64,000 nt of DNA from Sphingomonas sp. R647. Lineage in GTDB: Bacteria > Pseudomonadota > Alphaproteobacteria > Sphingomonadales > Sphingomonadaceae. The notes under the pieces were generated by a model. It saw only the letters and a program-made list of their open reading frames with translations. It was not told the DNA's origin and ran no database searches. Below, in pieces: positions 35,565 through 44,006 of the stretch; within the stretch, counting starts at the first letter, position 1; each line of letters starts with the position of its first letter. The position numbers and the translations under genes were made by a program. Where the stretch lies: assembly GCF_020177055.1 (NCBI RefSeq), contig NZ_JAIQXT010000004.1, forward strand, positions 186,001 to 250,000. Reading direction: 5' to 3'.

Positions 35565-37903
35565 AACGGCCGCCCGTCCTGATCCATCAGCACCTCGCGC
35601 CGGCCGACATGGTCGGGGCGGGACACGAGGCCGTCCTTTTCCATCCGTTCCACCAGCCGCGCTGCGCTGTTGTAACCGACGCGTAGCTGGCGCTGGAGCC
35701 ATGAGGTCGAGGCCTTCTGGCTCTCCGCGACCAGCTGGACCGCGCGGCGGTAGAGCTGTTCTTCCGGCGAATCCTCGCCGGTCGGGGCGCCGTCCAATGC
35801 GAACTCGCCGCCTTCCGGCTCTTCGGTGACGGCGGAGATATAGTCGGGCGCACCCTGCGAGCGCCAGTGATCGGCGACCGCCATCACTTCCTCATCGCTC
35901 ACGAATGGGCCGTGGACGCGGGCGATCTGCTTGCCGCCGGGCATGTAGAGCATGTCGCCCTTGCCCAGCAGCTGTTCGGCACCCTGTTCGCCCAGAATCG
36001 TGCGCGAATCGATCTTCGACGTGACGTGGAAGCTGATTCGGGTGGGCAGGTTCGCCTTGATAACGCCGGTGATGACGTCGACCGAGGGGCGCTGAGTCGC
36101 CATGATCAGGTGGATGCCGGCGGCGCGCGCCTTTTGCGCCAGACGCTGGATCAGGAATTCGACTTCCTTGCCCGCGGTCATCATCAGATCGGCGAGTTCG
36201 TCGACGATGATCACGATCTGTGGCAGCGGATTGAGGTCGAGCATTTCCTCTTCGTACAGCGGCTTGCGCGTTTCGGGATCGTAGCCGACCTGGACCTTGC
36301 GGCCGAGTTTCTGCCCCTTGGCGAGTGCCTGGCGCACCTTGTCGTTGAACGACCCGAGCGAGCGGACGTTGACCGACGCCATCATGCGATAGCGTTCCTC
36401 CATCTGCTCGACCGCCCATTTGAGCGCGCGCACCGCCTTGGGCGGGTCGGTGACCACATCGGCCAGCAGATGCGGGATGTCCTTGTACATGCTGAGTTCC
36501 AGCATCTTGGGATCGATCATGATCATGCGGCACTGGTCCGGGGTCAGCCGGTAGAGCAGCGACAGGATCATGCAGTTGAGTCCGACCGACTTGCCCGAAC
36601 CGGTGGTGCCGGCGACGAGCAGATGCGGCATCGGCGCGAGATCGGCGATCACCGGATCACCGGCAATATTCTTGCCAAGCACGATGGGCAGCTGCGCGCC
36701 CATATCCTCGAACGTCTCGCTGCCGATCAGTTCGTGGAGCGACACCATCTCGCGCTTCACGTTGGGTAGTTCGATGCCGATCACGCTGCGGCCGGGGATG
36801 GTCGCGACGCGCGCCGATACTGCCGACATGTTGCGCGCGATATCGTCGGCGAGCTGGACGACGCGGCTCGCCTTGATGCCGCTGGCGGGCTCCAGCTCGT
36901 ACATCGTCACCACCGGGCCCGGGCGGACTTCGACGATCTGACCCTTCACATGGAAATCGTCGAGCACCGATTCGAGCAACCGGGCATTGCGCTCCAGCGC
37001 GGCCTTGTCGATCGCAGTGGTTCCGCTTTTGGTCGGTTCCTTGAGCAGTTTGAGCGGGGGAAGCTGGTAGCTGCCCTTGAAGTCGAGGGTCGCCTGCACC
37101 GGCTTGGCCTTGGGCGGAGCGGGGGCCGGGGTGCGATCGGCGATGACCGGGCCGGGGCGTGCGTCGGGCAGCGCCACCTTGCGCGGGCGCGGGGCGGCGG
37201 GGGTGAAGACATCCTCGGCATCGTCGATGTCGGTATCGAACGGGAGCGCGTCGACGCCTTCGCGCTGCGGCCGCTTTGGCAGGCGGATATGCTGGCGGAA
37301 GTCGAACTGCACGCTGCGCGCCCACAGGATGACGCCGCCGATGCCGAGAAGCAGGCCGAGCGCGCGCACGCCCCACAGCGTTACGGTGGCGTCGCCGATC
37401 AGGTTGAACAGCCCGCGCACGCTTCCCGCCACGGCGAGGCCGGCAATGCCGCCCCAGCCGCCGGGCAAATCCATCACCGCGCTGCTGGAGATCGACGCAA
37501 GCGCCGCGCCCATCAGCGCGATGCCGCCGAGCGCGCCGAGCAGCATCCGCCGCCAGCTTCCCGCCGATTCGCCACGCCACAAGCGCAGACCGAGAATTAC
37601 CCCGACCGGCGCGAGCAGCACGATCGGCAGCCCGCCGATGGCGAGCAGCAGATCGGCGAGCCACGCGCCTGGCGTGCCGAGCAGGTTGCGCGCAGGGCCG
37701 CCCGCGGCGGTATTCAGCGAGGGATCCTCGCCGCTGTACGTCCCGATCGCGAGCACGGCCGCCAGCGTCAGCGCGAACAGCGCGATCGCGCCGATCAGCG
37801 CCCCGCTCCGCCGTGCCCCTGCCTTCATCGTGTCACGCCACAGCATCGGCTGCGCCCGGCTCGCCATCATCCCACCCATATGTTCGGTAATCGTTCTAAG
37901 CAT
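35561..37903 (-). CDS. ftsK: DNA translocase FtsK
   Basis: A 780-residue septum-located DNA pump that clears chromosome termini and activates XerCD recombination. The N-terminal membrane part spans about residues 30-190 with four or five helices, then a short Pro/Ala linker, the RecA-like motor with Walker A GTTGSGKS (about 430-437) and VIIVDELADLMM, and the C-terminal winged-helix gamma domain that reads KOPS. AAGG lies 5 nt before the ATG. Confidence 0.97.
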   Translation of the reverse strand: MLRTITEHMGGMMASRAQPMLWRDTMKAGARRSGALIGAIALFALTLAAVLAIGTYSGEDPSLNTAAGGPARNLLGTPGAWLADLLLAIGGLPIVLLAPVGVILGLRLWRGESAGSWRRMLLGALGGIALMGAALASISSSAVMDLPGGWGGIAGLAVAGSVRGLFNLIGDATVTLWGVRALGLLLGIGGVILWARSVQFDFRQHIRLPKRPQREGVDALPFDTDIDDAEDVFTPAAPRPRKVALPDARPGPVIADRTPAPAPPKAKPVQATLDFKGSYQLPPLKLLKEPTKSGTTAIDKAALERNARLLESVLDDFHVKGQIVEVRPGPVVTMYELEPASGIKASRVVQLADDIARNMSAVSARVATIPGRSVIGIELPNVKREMVSLHELIGSETFEDMGAQLPIVLGKNIAGDPVIADLAPMPHLLVAGTTGSGKSVGLNCMILSLLYRLTPDQCRMIMIDPKMLELSMYKDIPHLLADVVTDPPKAVRALKWAVEQMEERYRMMASVNVRSLGSFNDKVRQALAKGQKLGRKVQVGYDPETRKPLYEEEMLDLNPLPQIVIIVDELADLMMTAGKEVEFLIQRLAQKARAAGIHLIMATQRPSVDVITGVIKANLPTRISFHVTSKIDSRTILGEQGAEQLLGKGDMLYMPGGKQIARVHGPFVSDEEVMAVADHWRSQGAPDYISAVTEEPEGGEFALDGAPTGEDSPEEQLYRRAVQLVAESQKASTSWLQRQLRVGYNSAARLVERMEKDGLVSRPDHVGRREVLMDQDGRPL

Positions 37904-37962
37904 TCACCTTGGGGAGTCTGGCGTCAAGGCGAGGGGTGGTTTAGGCGAGTCTTAATGGAGTG

Positions 37963-38042
37963 CGGCACCGGCCCGCTCCCCCACCCGGCCACCCATATGA
38001 TGCTACCGCTGGGTGGCCGGGTGGGGGAGCGGGCCGGTGCCG
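37963..38042. repeat. Perfect 33-bp inverted repeat
   Basis: The arms 37963-37995 and 38010-38042 are exact reverse complements over 33 bp, with a 14-nt loop. Both are very GC-rich. It lies in the 164-nt gap between divergent ftsK and the hydroxylase gene. The size and symmetry resemble intergenic palindromic repeats; there is no U-run to make it a normal terminator. Confidence 0.9.
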
Positions 38043-38063
38043 TTTCGACGAAGTCGAAAAGGG
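38043..38063 (+). promoter_or_regulatory. Small hairpin at the ribosome binding site of the UbiH-like gene
   Basis: TTTCGAC-GAA-GTCGAAA (38043-38059) abuts the 33-bp repeat and its last bases run into the AAAAGGG ribosome binding site, so folding could restrict initiation at ATG 38068. Confidence 0.45.
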
Positions 38064-38067
38064 CAAC

Positions 38068-39285
38068 ATGAGCAACGCAGACCTTCTCATTCTCGGCGGC
38101 GGACTGGTCGGGAGCGCGCTTGCCGTGGCGCTCGACGCGCATGGCATCTCCAGCATCGTGATCGACACGGCGGACCCGGACGCGATCCTCGCCGCCAGCC
38201 ATGACGGACGCGCATCCGCCATCGCAGCTGCGCCGTTGCGGATGCTGGAGGCGATCGGCCTGACCGACGATCTGGCGGGCAAGGGCTGCCCGATCGAGAG
38301 CATCCGCGTGTCGGATGGCCTAAAGCCCGGCAAGCTCGACTTCGACCCGCAGGAGGGCGAGGGCGCGCTCGGCACGATGTTCGAGAATCGCGACCTGCGC
38401 CGCGCGCTGATGACCGCCGCCCAGCGCGCGCCGCTGGCCGATGTTCGGATGAAGACGCGGGCGCTGTCGGTCGAGCGTGATGCGCATGGCGTGACCGCGA
38501 CGCTGGATTCGGGCGAGACGGTGCGCGCGCAACTGTTGATCGGGGCGGAGGGGCGTGCATCGCCGACGCGCGACGCGGCGTTGTTGCGGGTGGCACGCTG
38601 GAATTACGACCATGCGGCGATCGTGACCTCGCTCCATCACGAGCATTCACACGAGAATACCGCGTTCGAGATTTTCTACCCGCAGGGGCCGTTCGCGATC
38701 CTGCCGCTGCGTGATGATGCCAACGGGCATCGCTCGGCGATCGTCTGGTCGGTGAAGCGCAGCGAGGAAGCGGGGATGATGAAGCTGTCCGAACGCGGCT
38801 TCCTCGCTGAGGCGGACAAGAAGATGGGTGGGTTTCTGGGCAAGCTCGGGCCGCTGGGGCCGCGCTTCAGCTATCCGCTCGGCTTCCACCATGCCGCGAA
38901 GATCACGGCGGAGCGGCTGGCACTGGTCGGCGACGCCGCGCACGGCATCCACCCGATTGCGGGGCAGGGGGTTAATGTCGGCTTTCGCGATGTCGCGGCT
39001 TTGGTCGAGGTGCTGGTCGAGGGCAAACGGCTCGGGCTCGACATGGGCGATCCGGCCTTGCTGTCGCGCTACGAGCGCTGGCGCAGCCTCGACACGATGA
39101 TGGTCAGCATCGCCACCGATGCGCTGACGCATCTGTTCGGGCTTCCGGGTGGGGCGGCGAACGCGGCGCGGCGCTTCGGCCTGTCGGCGGTGGACAAGGT
39201 GCCGACGCTGAAAAACTGGTTCATGGCCGAGGCGCGCGGCGAATCGGGCAAGGTGCCGCGATTGCTGCATGGGGAGATGGCTTAG
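38068..39285 (+). CDS. UbiH/UbiF/Coq6-type flavin monooxygenase
   Basis: A 405-residue FAD-dependent aromatic hydroxylase of ubiquinone synthesis. The FAD motif GGGLVGSALA is at 10-19, ARG-type FENRDLRRALM follows, and the second FAD motif GDAAHGIHPIAGQGVNVGFRD starts near 287. The protein is membrane-associated in relatives. Which ring position it hydroxylates (C1, C5 or C6) cannot be told; alphaproteobacteria often use one enzyme for several positions. It ends 4 nt inside a convergent small gene. Confidence 0.9.
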   Translation: MSNADLLILGGGLVGSALAVALDAHGISSIVIDTADPDAILAASHDGRASAIAAAPLRMLEAIGLTDDLAGKGCPIESIRVSDGLKPGKLDFDPQEGEGALGTMFENRDLRRALMTAAQRAPLADVRMKTRALSVERDAHGVTATLDSGETVRAQLLIGAEGRASPTRDAALLRVARWNYDHAAIVTSLHHEHSHENTAFEIFYPQGPFAILPLRDDANGHRSAIVWSVKRSEEAGMMKLSERGFLAEADKKMGGFLGKLGPLGPRFSYPLGFHHAAKITAERLALVGDAAHGIHPIAGQGVNVGFRDVAALVEVLVEGKRLGLDMGDPALLSRYERWRSLDTMMVSIATDALTHLFGLPGGAANAARRFGLSAVDKVPTLKNWFMAEARGESGKVPRLLHGEMA

Positions 39286-39599
39286 TTCGACAGGCCGTAG
39301 AGCTGAGCCAAGTTCAGCAGATGGTGGCCAACGATTGACCGCTGGTGGCGGTCAACCACGATGACGAGTTCAACATTCTCAGCGCACGTCGCCACGATAA
39401 CGTGATCCTCGCCGCTGCTCTTGCTCCGAAACACGTAATGAACATCGTGGGTAACAATGTCGCCCAGATCGGTGGCGGGGATCGCATCCACATAAGGCCA
39501 GATGTCCACTAACGCATCGCCGCTTGCCGTCACATCTTCCATCCCCGGTTCGAAAAGCGCGTCGAACTCCTCCGCGCTTAACTTGCGGGTCTGAGTCAC
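39282..39599 (-). CDS. Small orphan protein
   Basis: A 105-residue acidic protein that I cannot assign. It has a helical start (KLSAEEFDALFEPGMEDV) and a strand-rich middle (HDVHYVFRSKSSGEDHVIVATC). GTG 39599 overlaps the Lon-N protein stop as GTGA, so it is read from that message. By eye it is less GC-rich than its neighbours. It is the third orphan gene in this window placed behind a conserved gene in this way. Confidence 0.6.
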   Translation of the reverse strand: MTQTRKLSAEEFDALFEPGMEDVTASGDALVDIWPYVDAIPATDLGDIVTHDVHYVFRSKSSGEDHVIVATCAENVELVIVVDRHQRSIVGHHLLNLAQLYGLSN

Positions 39600-40216
39600 T
39601 GCAACGTCCCCTCTTCCCCCTCATGCCGCCCGAAGAACTGCATCAGCTGGATGATCAGCTCGGCGCGGTCGGCGATCGTGTCGGCTTCCAGCAGCGCCTG
39701 TTTGGCGGCGGGGTCGAAGGGGGCGATCTGGGCAATGCCGTTGACCAGATTCTGATCATCGAGCCGCGCGACCGCTTCCCAGTCGACGGCATAGCCCTGA
39801 GTCTCGGCAAAGCGGCGCGATTCGAGTTCGAGTGCGGCGCGTGCGCCCATCGAGAGGACCTCGTCCACCGGATCGGCGATCAACTCGGCCTCGACTTGGC
39901 GGAACAGCGTCGTCACCTCCAGCTCGCGCAGGATGCGGAAGCGCGACAGCCCCTCCAGCACGACGTTGTACCGGCCATCCTCCATCGCCTCGACATCGGC
40001 GATGCGGCCGACACAGCCGATCTCGAACAGCGGTGGCTTGTCCCCGCCCCCCTTCGGCTGAATCATCGCGATACGCCGGTCGCGGGCGAGGCTGTCATTG
40101 ACCATCGCCCGGTAACGCGGCTCGAAAATATGCAGCGGCAAATGCATGCCGGGGAACAGCAGCGCCCCGGGCAGCGGGAAGATCGAGAGGCGCGTGCCGG
40201 TCGCCAATGCGGTCAT
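39596..40216 (-). CDS. Lon N-terminal substrate-binding domain protein
   Basis: A 206-residue protein consisting of the LON-SB (PUA-like) domain alone, with no AAA+ or protease part. RLSIFPLPGALLFPGMHLPLHIFEPRYRAMV at the start and VLEGLSRFRIL are typical. Stand-alone forms are thought to deliver or bind substrates, but their role is not established. ATG 40216 overlaps the stop of the thioredoxin-like gene, which in many alphaproteobacteria is its direct partner. Confidence 0.9.
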   Translation of the reverse strand: MTALATGTRLSIFPLPGALLFPGMHLPLHIFEPRYRAMVNDSLARDRRIAMIQPKGGGDKPPLFEIGCVGRIADVEAMEDGRYNVVLEGLSRFRILRELEVTTLFRQVEAELIADPVDEVLSMGARAALELESRRFAETQGYAVDWEAVARLDDQNLVNGIAQIAPFDPAAKQALLEADTIADRAELIIQLMQFFGRHEGEEGTLQ

Positions 40217-41124
40217 CCGAACAGGATCGCGGACAGCTTGCGGCGCTGTGCCGAGACCCACGGGTCTTCGAGCCCGACCGCTTCGAACAGCTTGAGCAGG
40301 CGCGCGCGGGCGGCGCCCTCATTCCAGTCCTTGTCCTCCGCGATCATCGCCAGCAGCGTTTCCGCCGCGCTCTCACGGTCGCTCGCCATCAGCGCGCCGG
40401 CGAGATCATAGCGCGCGTCCATGTCGCCGCTCGCCGCCTTGGCGCGCAGTTCGCCGAGTTCGCTGTCATCGGCAGCGGCGGGAGCCTCCTGCGCGATGCT
40501 GAGCGCGGCGCGGGCGCGTTCGACCTCGGGTGCCTTGGCGGCGTCCTCGGGTAGCGCGGCGAGCACGGCAGCGGCTTCGTCGAGGCGGGCGAGCGCGATC
40601 AGCGCGCGGGCGCGGCCGGCAGCGGCCTGAGCATTGTCGGGCGCGATCTCGGCAATCTGTTCGAAGATCGACAGCGCACGCTCGGTCTCGCCGCCCGCCA
40701 GCACCTCTTCACCCATCGCCAGCAGCGGTTCGAGCTCGGCCGCCTGCGCCGCGGCTTCGCTCTCGATCGGCAGCTGGGCGAGGATCTGGTCGAGCATCGC
40801 CTTGAGCTGCGATTCGGTGCGCGCGTTGGTCAGGTCGGCGATCGGCTGGCCCTGGAACATCGCATAGACGGTCGGGATCGATCGCACCTGGAACTGCGCG
40901 GCGATGAACTGATTGGCGTCGACATCGATCTTGGCCAGCATCACGCCCTTGTCGGCATAATCCGCGGCGACCTTGTCGAGCAGAGGGCCCAGCGCCTTGC
41001 ACGGCCCGCACCATTCCGCCCAGAAATCGAGGATGACGAGCTTCGTCATCGACGGTTCGACGATGTCGCGACGAAATGCCTCGACGGCGTCCTTGTCGGC
41101 GGCGGAAAGTCCAAGCGTGGCCAC
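40213..41124 (-). CDS. Thioredoxin-TPR co-chaperone (CnoX/YbbN-like)
   Basis: A 303-residue cytosolic protein with an N-terminal thioredoxin domain and C-terminal TPR-like repeats. The active site is WCGPCK (Cys39, Cys42), so unlike E. coli YbbN (SxxC) both cysteines are kept and it may act as a real thiol reductase. CnoX protects substrates under oxidative stress and hands them to GroEL. GTG 41124 has AAGGGA 6 nt upstream; longer in-frame readings lack this. Confidence 0.85.
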   Translation of the reverse strand: MATLGLSAADKDAVEAFRRDIVEPSMTKLVILDFWAEWCGPCKALGPLLDKVAADYADKGVMLAKIDVDANQFIAAQFQVRSIPTVYAMFQGQPIADLTNARTESQLKAMLDQILAQLPIESEAAAQAAELEPLLAMGEEVLAGGETERALSIFEQIAEIAPDNAQAAAGRARALIALARLDEAAAVLAALPEDAAKAPEVERARAALSIAQEAPAAADDSELGELRAKAASGDMDARYDLAGALMASDRESAAETLLAMIAEDKDWNEGAARARLLKLFEAVGLEDPWVSAQRRKLSAILFG

Positions 41125-41230
41125 GGCGAATCCCTTGTCGTTCGAGCAATGCGTTGAGTCCCCTATTTGGGCGCTCGCAGCGTCAGGGCCAACCCCCTGA
41201 GCAGGAATCACGAATCCCGCAACTTCCCCC

Positions 41231-41259
41231 TTGCAGACCCCGAAACCCGCTGCTAGAGG
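41231..41259 (+). promoter_or_regulatory. Candidate promoter of the tRNA-Gly gene
   Basis: TTGCAG (41231-41236) and TAGAGG (41254-41259) are separated by 17 nt, about 57 nt before the tRNA. It is located where a stable-RNA promoter is expected, but the -10 box is weak. Confidence 0.5.
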
Positions 41260-41315
41260 CCGCCACCTTGCCCCGCCCCCTCGGCTTACCGAGCGGGCAC
41301 ATATGGCGCCAGAGA

Positions 41316-41390
41316 GCGGGCGTAGCTCAGGGGTAGAGCACAACCTTGCCAAGGTTGGGGTCGAGGGTTCGAATCCCTTCGCCCGCTCCA
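41316..41390 (+). tRNA. tRNA-Gly (GCC)
   Basis: A 75-nt cloverleaf. The acceptor stem pairs GCGGGCG with CGCCCGC, the anticodon stem is CAACC/GGTTG around loop TTGCCAA (anticodon GCC at 41348-41350), and the T arm is GAGGG-TTCGAAT-CCCTT. The CCA end is encoded. It reads glycine codons GGC and GGT. Confidence 0.97.
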
Positions 41391-41588
41391 GACGGCTTGC
41401 CGAATAGGCAGAGCCGTAAGTCCAGCGAATCGACTGGACATCCGCTTTGCGCGGTTTGACAAACACCGCGTTTCGCAAATTGCCCCCTTCTCGCCCTTTT
41501 CCGGCCAGTCCGCGTACCTAATTATCTGTTCAAACGGGATTTCGACGCGCGGATGCGTGATCCCGATGGACATAATGGAGGTTCAACC

Positions 41589-42041
41589 ATGACGATCGAG
41601 GGACCGGTGCGGCGCACGGCGCGTCCGCGCGCATGGATGGTGGCACTAGCGGGGCTAGCGATGCTGGCGACGCCGCTGGGCGCAGCGAATGCGGCTGGCA
41701 AGGGCGCGGCGCTGCCTGTCGCAAGCGAGTGGCGCAATCCCGGCAACAGCGTGCATATCCGCATCACGTCATGCGGCGACCGGATGTGCGGCACGGTGAT
41801 CTGGGCGAGCGAGAAGGCCAAGGCCGACGCGCGTAGGGGTGGCACGGACAAGCTGGTCGGCGCGAACCTGTTTCGCGAGATCCGTCAGGTCGGGCCGGGC
41901 GAATATAAGGGCCGCGTGTTCGTCCCCGACATGAACCGCACCTTTTCCGGGCAGATGCGAATCGCCGGCGATTCGATGATCGGCAAGGGCTGTGTGCTCG
42001 GCTTCATCTGCAAGTCGCAGACCTGGACGCGTATTTCGTGA
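41589..42041 (+). CDS. DUF2147 family secreted protein
   Basis: A 150-residue exported protein with a signal peptide (about 1-34, ending AANA-A). The mature part shows the DUF2147 pattern: SEWRNPGNSVHIRITSCGDRMCGTVIWAS, then GRVFVPDMNRTFSGQM and GCVLGFICKSQTWTR with two possible disulfides. DUF2147 folds as a small beta-barrel of unknown ligand. ATG 41589 has GGAGG 7 nt upstream; an earlier in-frame start has no ribosome binding site. Confidence 0.85.
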   Translation: MTIEGPVRRTARPRAWMVALAGLAMLATPLGAANAAGKGAALPVASEWRNPGNSVHIRITSCGDRMCGTVIWASEKAKADARRGGTDKLVGANLFREIRQVGPGEYKGRVFVPDMNRTFSGQMRIAGDSMIGKGCVLGFICKSQTWTRIS

Positions 42042-42075
42042 TGTGAGGCGGGCGGCGGCGCGCTAAGCACGCGAC

Positions 42076-42876
42076 ATGACGCACGCTCCCATTCGCACCG
42101 GCATTGGTGGCTGGACCTTCGAACCCTGGCGCGGGACCTTCTACCCTGAGGGGCTCACGCAGAAGAAGGAGCTGGAGTTTGCCAGCCGCCAGCTCGGCGC
42201 GATCGAGATCAACGGCACCTATTATTCGGGGTTCAAGCCGGCGACCTTTGCCGGATGGGCGGCGAGTGTGCCCGACGGGTTCGTCTTCGCGGTCAAGGCG
42301 TCGCGCTATTGCACCAATCGAAAGGTCCTCGCGGACGCGGGCGAATCGGTCGCGAAGTTTGTCGGGCAGGGCATTGTCGAGCTCGGCGACAAGCTTGGTC
42401 CGATCCTGTGGCAGTTCATGGCGACCAAGAAGTTCGACGCTGAGGATTTTGGTGCGTTTCTGAAGCTGCTGCCCGCGACTCACGACGGTGTGGCGCTGCG
42501 CCACGCGGTGCAGGTGCGGCACGAGAGCTTTGCGGTGCCGGAGTTCGTGGCGATGTGCCGCGATGCGGGGGTTGCGATCGTCTACGCGCATTCGCCCGAA
42601 TACCCCGCCATCGCCGATGTCACCGGCGATTTCGTCTATGCGCGGCTCGAATCGGGGGAGGACGATAACCCGCTCTGCTATCCCGAGGCTGAGCTGGACC
42701 GCTGGGCCGATGTCGCGCGCTGCTGGGCGTCGGGCGGACGGCCGGATGGCCTCCCCTATGTCGAGGATCGCGATCCGCCCGTGACCCCGCGCGAAACCTT
42801 TGTGTTCCTGATCCATGGCGGAAAGGTGCGCGCGCCGGCTGGGGCGCAGGCGCTGGCGACTCGGGTGCGCGGCTGA
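42076..42876 (+). CDS. DUF72 domain TIM-barrel protein
   Basis: A 266-residue DUF72 (YecE-like) protein. GIGGWTFEPWRGTFYPEGLTQKKELEFASRQLGAIEINGTYY at the start and FAVKASRY, LWQFMATKKFD and YARLESGED are characteristic of this TIM-barrel family, whose function is unknown. It is complete and starts 34 nt after the DUF2147 gene. Confidence 0.9.
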   Translation: MTHAPIRTGIGGWTFEPWRGTFYPEGLTQKKELEFASRQLGAIEINGTYYSGFKPATFAGWAASVPDGFVFAVKASRYCTNRKVLADAGESVAKFVGQGIVELGDKLGPILWQFMATKKFDAEDFGAFLKLLPATHDGVALRHAVQVRHESFAVPEFVAMCRDAGVAIVYAHSPEYPAIADVTGDFVYARLESGEDDNPLCYPEAELDRWADVARCWASGGRPDGLPYVEDRDPPVTPRETFVFLIHGGKVRAPAGAQALATRVRG

Positions 42877-42920
42877 GCGCGACCGGGGCACAGTCTGCGC
42901 CGCCCGCAGCGTGGTTCCAT

Positions 42921-44006
42921 ATGGATGCGATGCGCGCCGTGCTCGCGGTGACGGTCGCGTTCGGGCATTTGTGGGGGCTGCTGGTCGAGGATTACCGGCC
43001 GACCGCGTCGCTGCTGGTGCGCGCAGGCTATTTCCTTGCCGGGTTCGCGCATTCGGCGGTGATCCTGTTCTTTGTGCTCAGCGGCTACTGGATCGCGCGC
43101 AGCGTTGCGGCGCGGGCAGAGCGGGGCTGGCGCTGGGACGATTATCTGATCGACCGCGTCGCGCGGCTGGGGATCGTGCTGGTCCCGGCTCTAGTGCTGG
43201 GGGGCGTGCTCGACTGGATCGGCTATCATGCGCTGGAATTGCCCACACATTACGGGCTGACCGGTGCGTGGGTGTTCACGCAGGATCTGTCGCAATCGCT
43301 GACGCTGCGCGCGCTGGCCGGCAATCTGGTGTTTCTCCAGCATCTGATCGTGCCGCCTTTTGGCAGCAACGGGCCGTTGTGGAGCCTGGCGTTCGAATTC
43401 TGGTATTATCTGTGGTTCCCCGCGCTCTGGCTGGCTCTTCGCTATCGGCGGCCCGGCATCGCGCTGGTGACGCTGGGAATCGCATTGGCCAATCCAGAGA
43501 TCGCGCTCGGGTTTCTGAGCTGGCTGTGCGGCGCGGCGTTGCATGGGGCAGAGCGGCGCTGGCCCGACTTGCGCCTGTCGCGTTGGACGCCGATCGCGGC
43601 CGGGCTGTTGTGCCTCGCCGCGCTGCTGTGGGGGCGGACGGGCGATTTCGGGATCGAGGATCCGATCGAGGCCGCCAGCTTCGCGCTGTTCCTGTTCACC
43701 CTGCTGCGCAGCGACCCGCCCCGCATCGCCGCGCTGCGCCCGCTCGCCAGCTATGGCGCGCAGGCGAGCTTCTCGCTCTACGCCATCCATTTCCCGCTCA
43801 TGGCGCTGGCGGCGGGGTGGATCGTCGGGGACACGCGGCTGGCGCCCGGGGGTGAGGCTGTGCTGGCGGTGGTGGCGATCGTGATCCTGGCGCTCGCCGC
43901 AGCGTGGTTGTTTGCGGCACAGACCGAGGCGCGGACAGTGGTGCTGCGCGACTGGCTCAGGCGTCGAGCCCAAGGCGGGCGAGCGGGTGACCCACCGCCC
44001 CGCTGA
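42921..44006 (+). CDS. Acyltransferase 3 family membrane protein
   Basis: A 361-residue membrane acyltransferase with about ten hydrophobic segments. The N-terminal HMDAMRAVLAVTVAFGHLWG (with conserved D, R and H of the family) and FFVLSGYWIARS near residue 50 identify the OafA/OpgC-type acyltransferase-3 fold, which acylates glycans or lipids at the inner membrane. There is no clear ribosome binding site before ATG 42921, so a slightly earlier start is possible. The 3' end overlaps a convergent gene by 50 nt. Confidence 0.85.
   Translation: MDAMRAVLAVTVAFGHLWGLLVEDYRPTASLLVRAGYFLAGFAHSAVILFFVLSGYWIARSVAARAERGWRWDDYLIDRVARLGIVLVPALVLGGVLDWIGYHALELPTHYGLTGAWVFTQDLSQSLTLRALAGNLVFLQHLIVPPFGSNGPLWSLAFEFWYYLWFPALWLALRYRRPGIALVTLGIALANPEIALGFLSWLCGAALHGAERRWPDLRLSRWTPIAAGLLCLAALLWGRTGDFGIEDPIEAASFALFLFTLLRSDPPRIAALRPLASYGAQASFSLYAIHFPLMALAAGWIVGDTRLAPGGEAVLAVVAIVILALAAAWLFAAQTEARTVVLRDWLRRRAQGGRAGDPPPR

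Noticed and set aside
41446..41475. A possible terminator after tRNA-Gly (CGCGGT...ACCGCG)
   Set aside because: The stem is short with a bulge and is followed by only three T; it could equally be part of the DUF2147 promoter region, so it was not listed.
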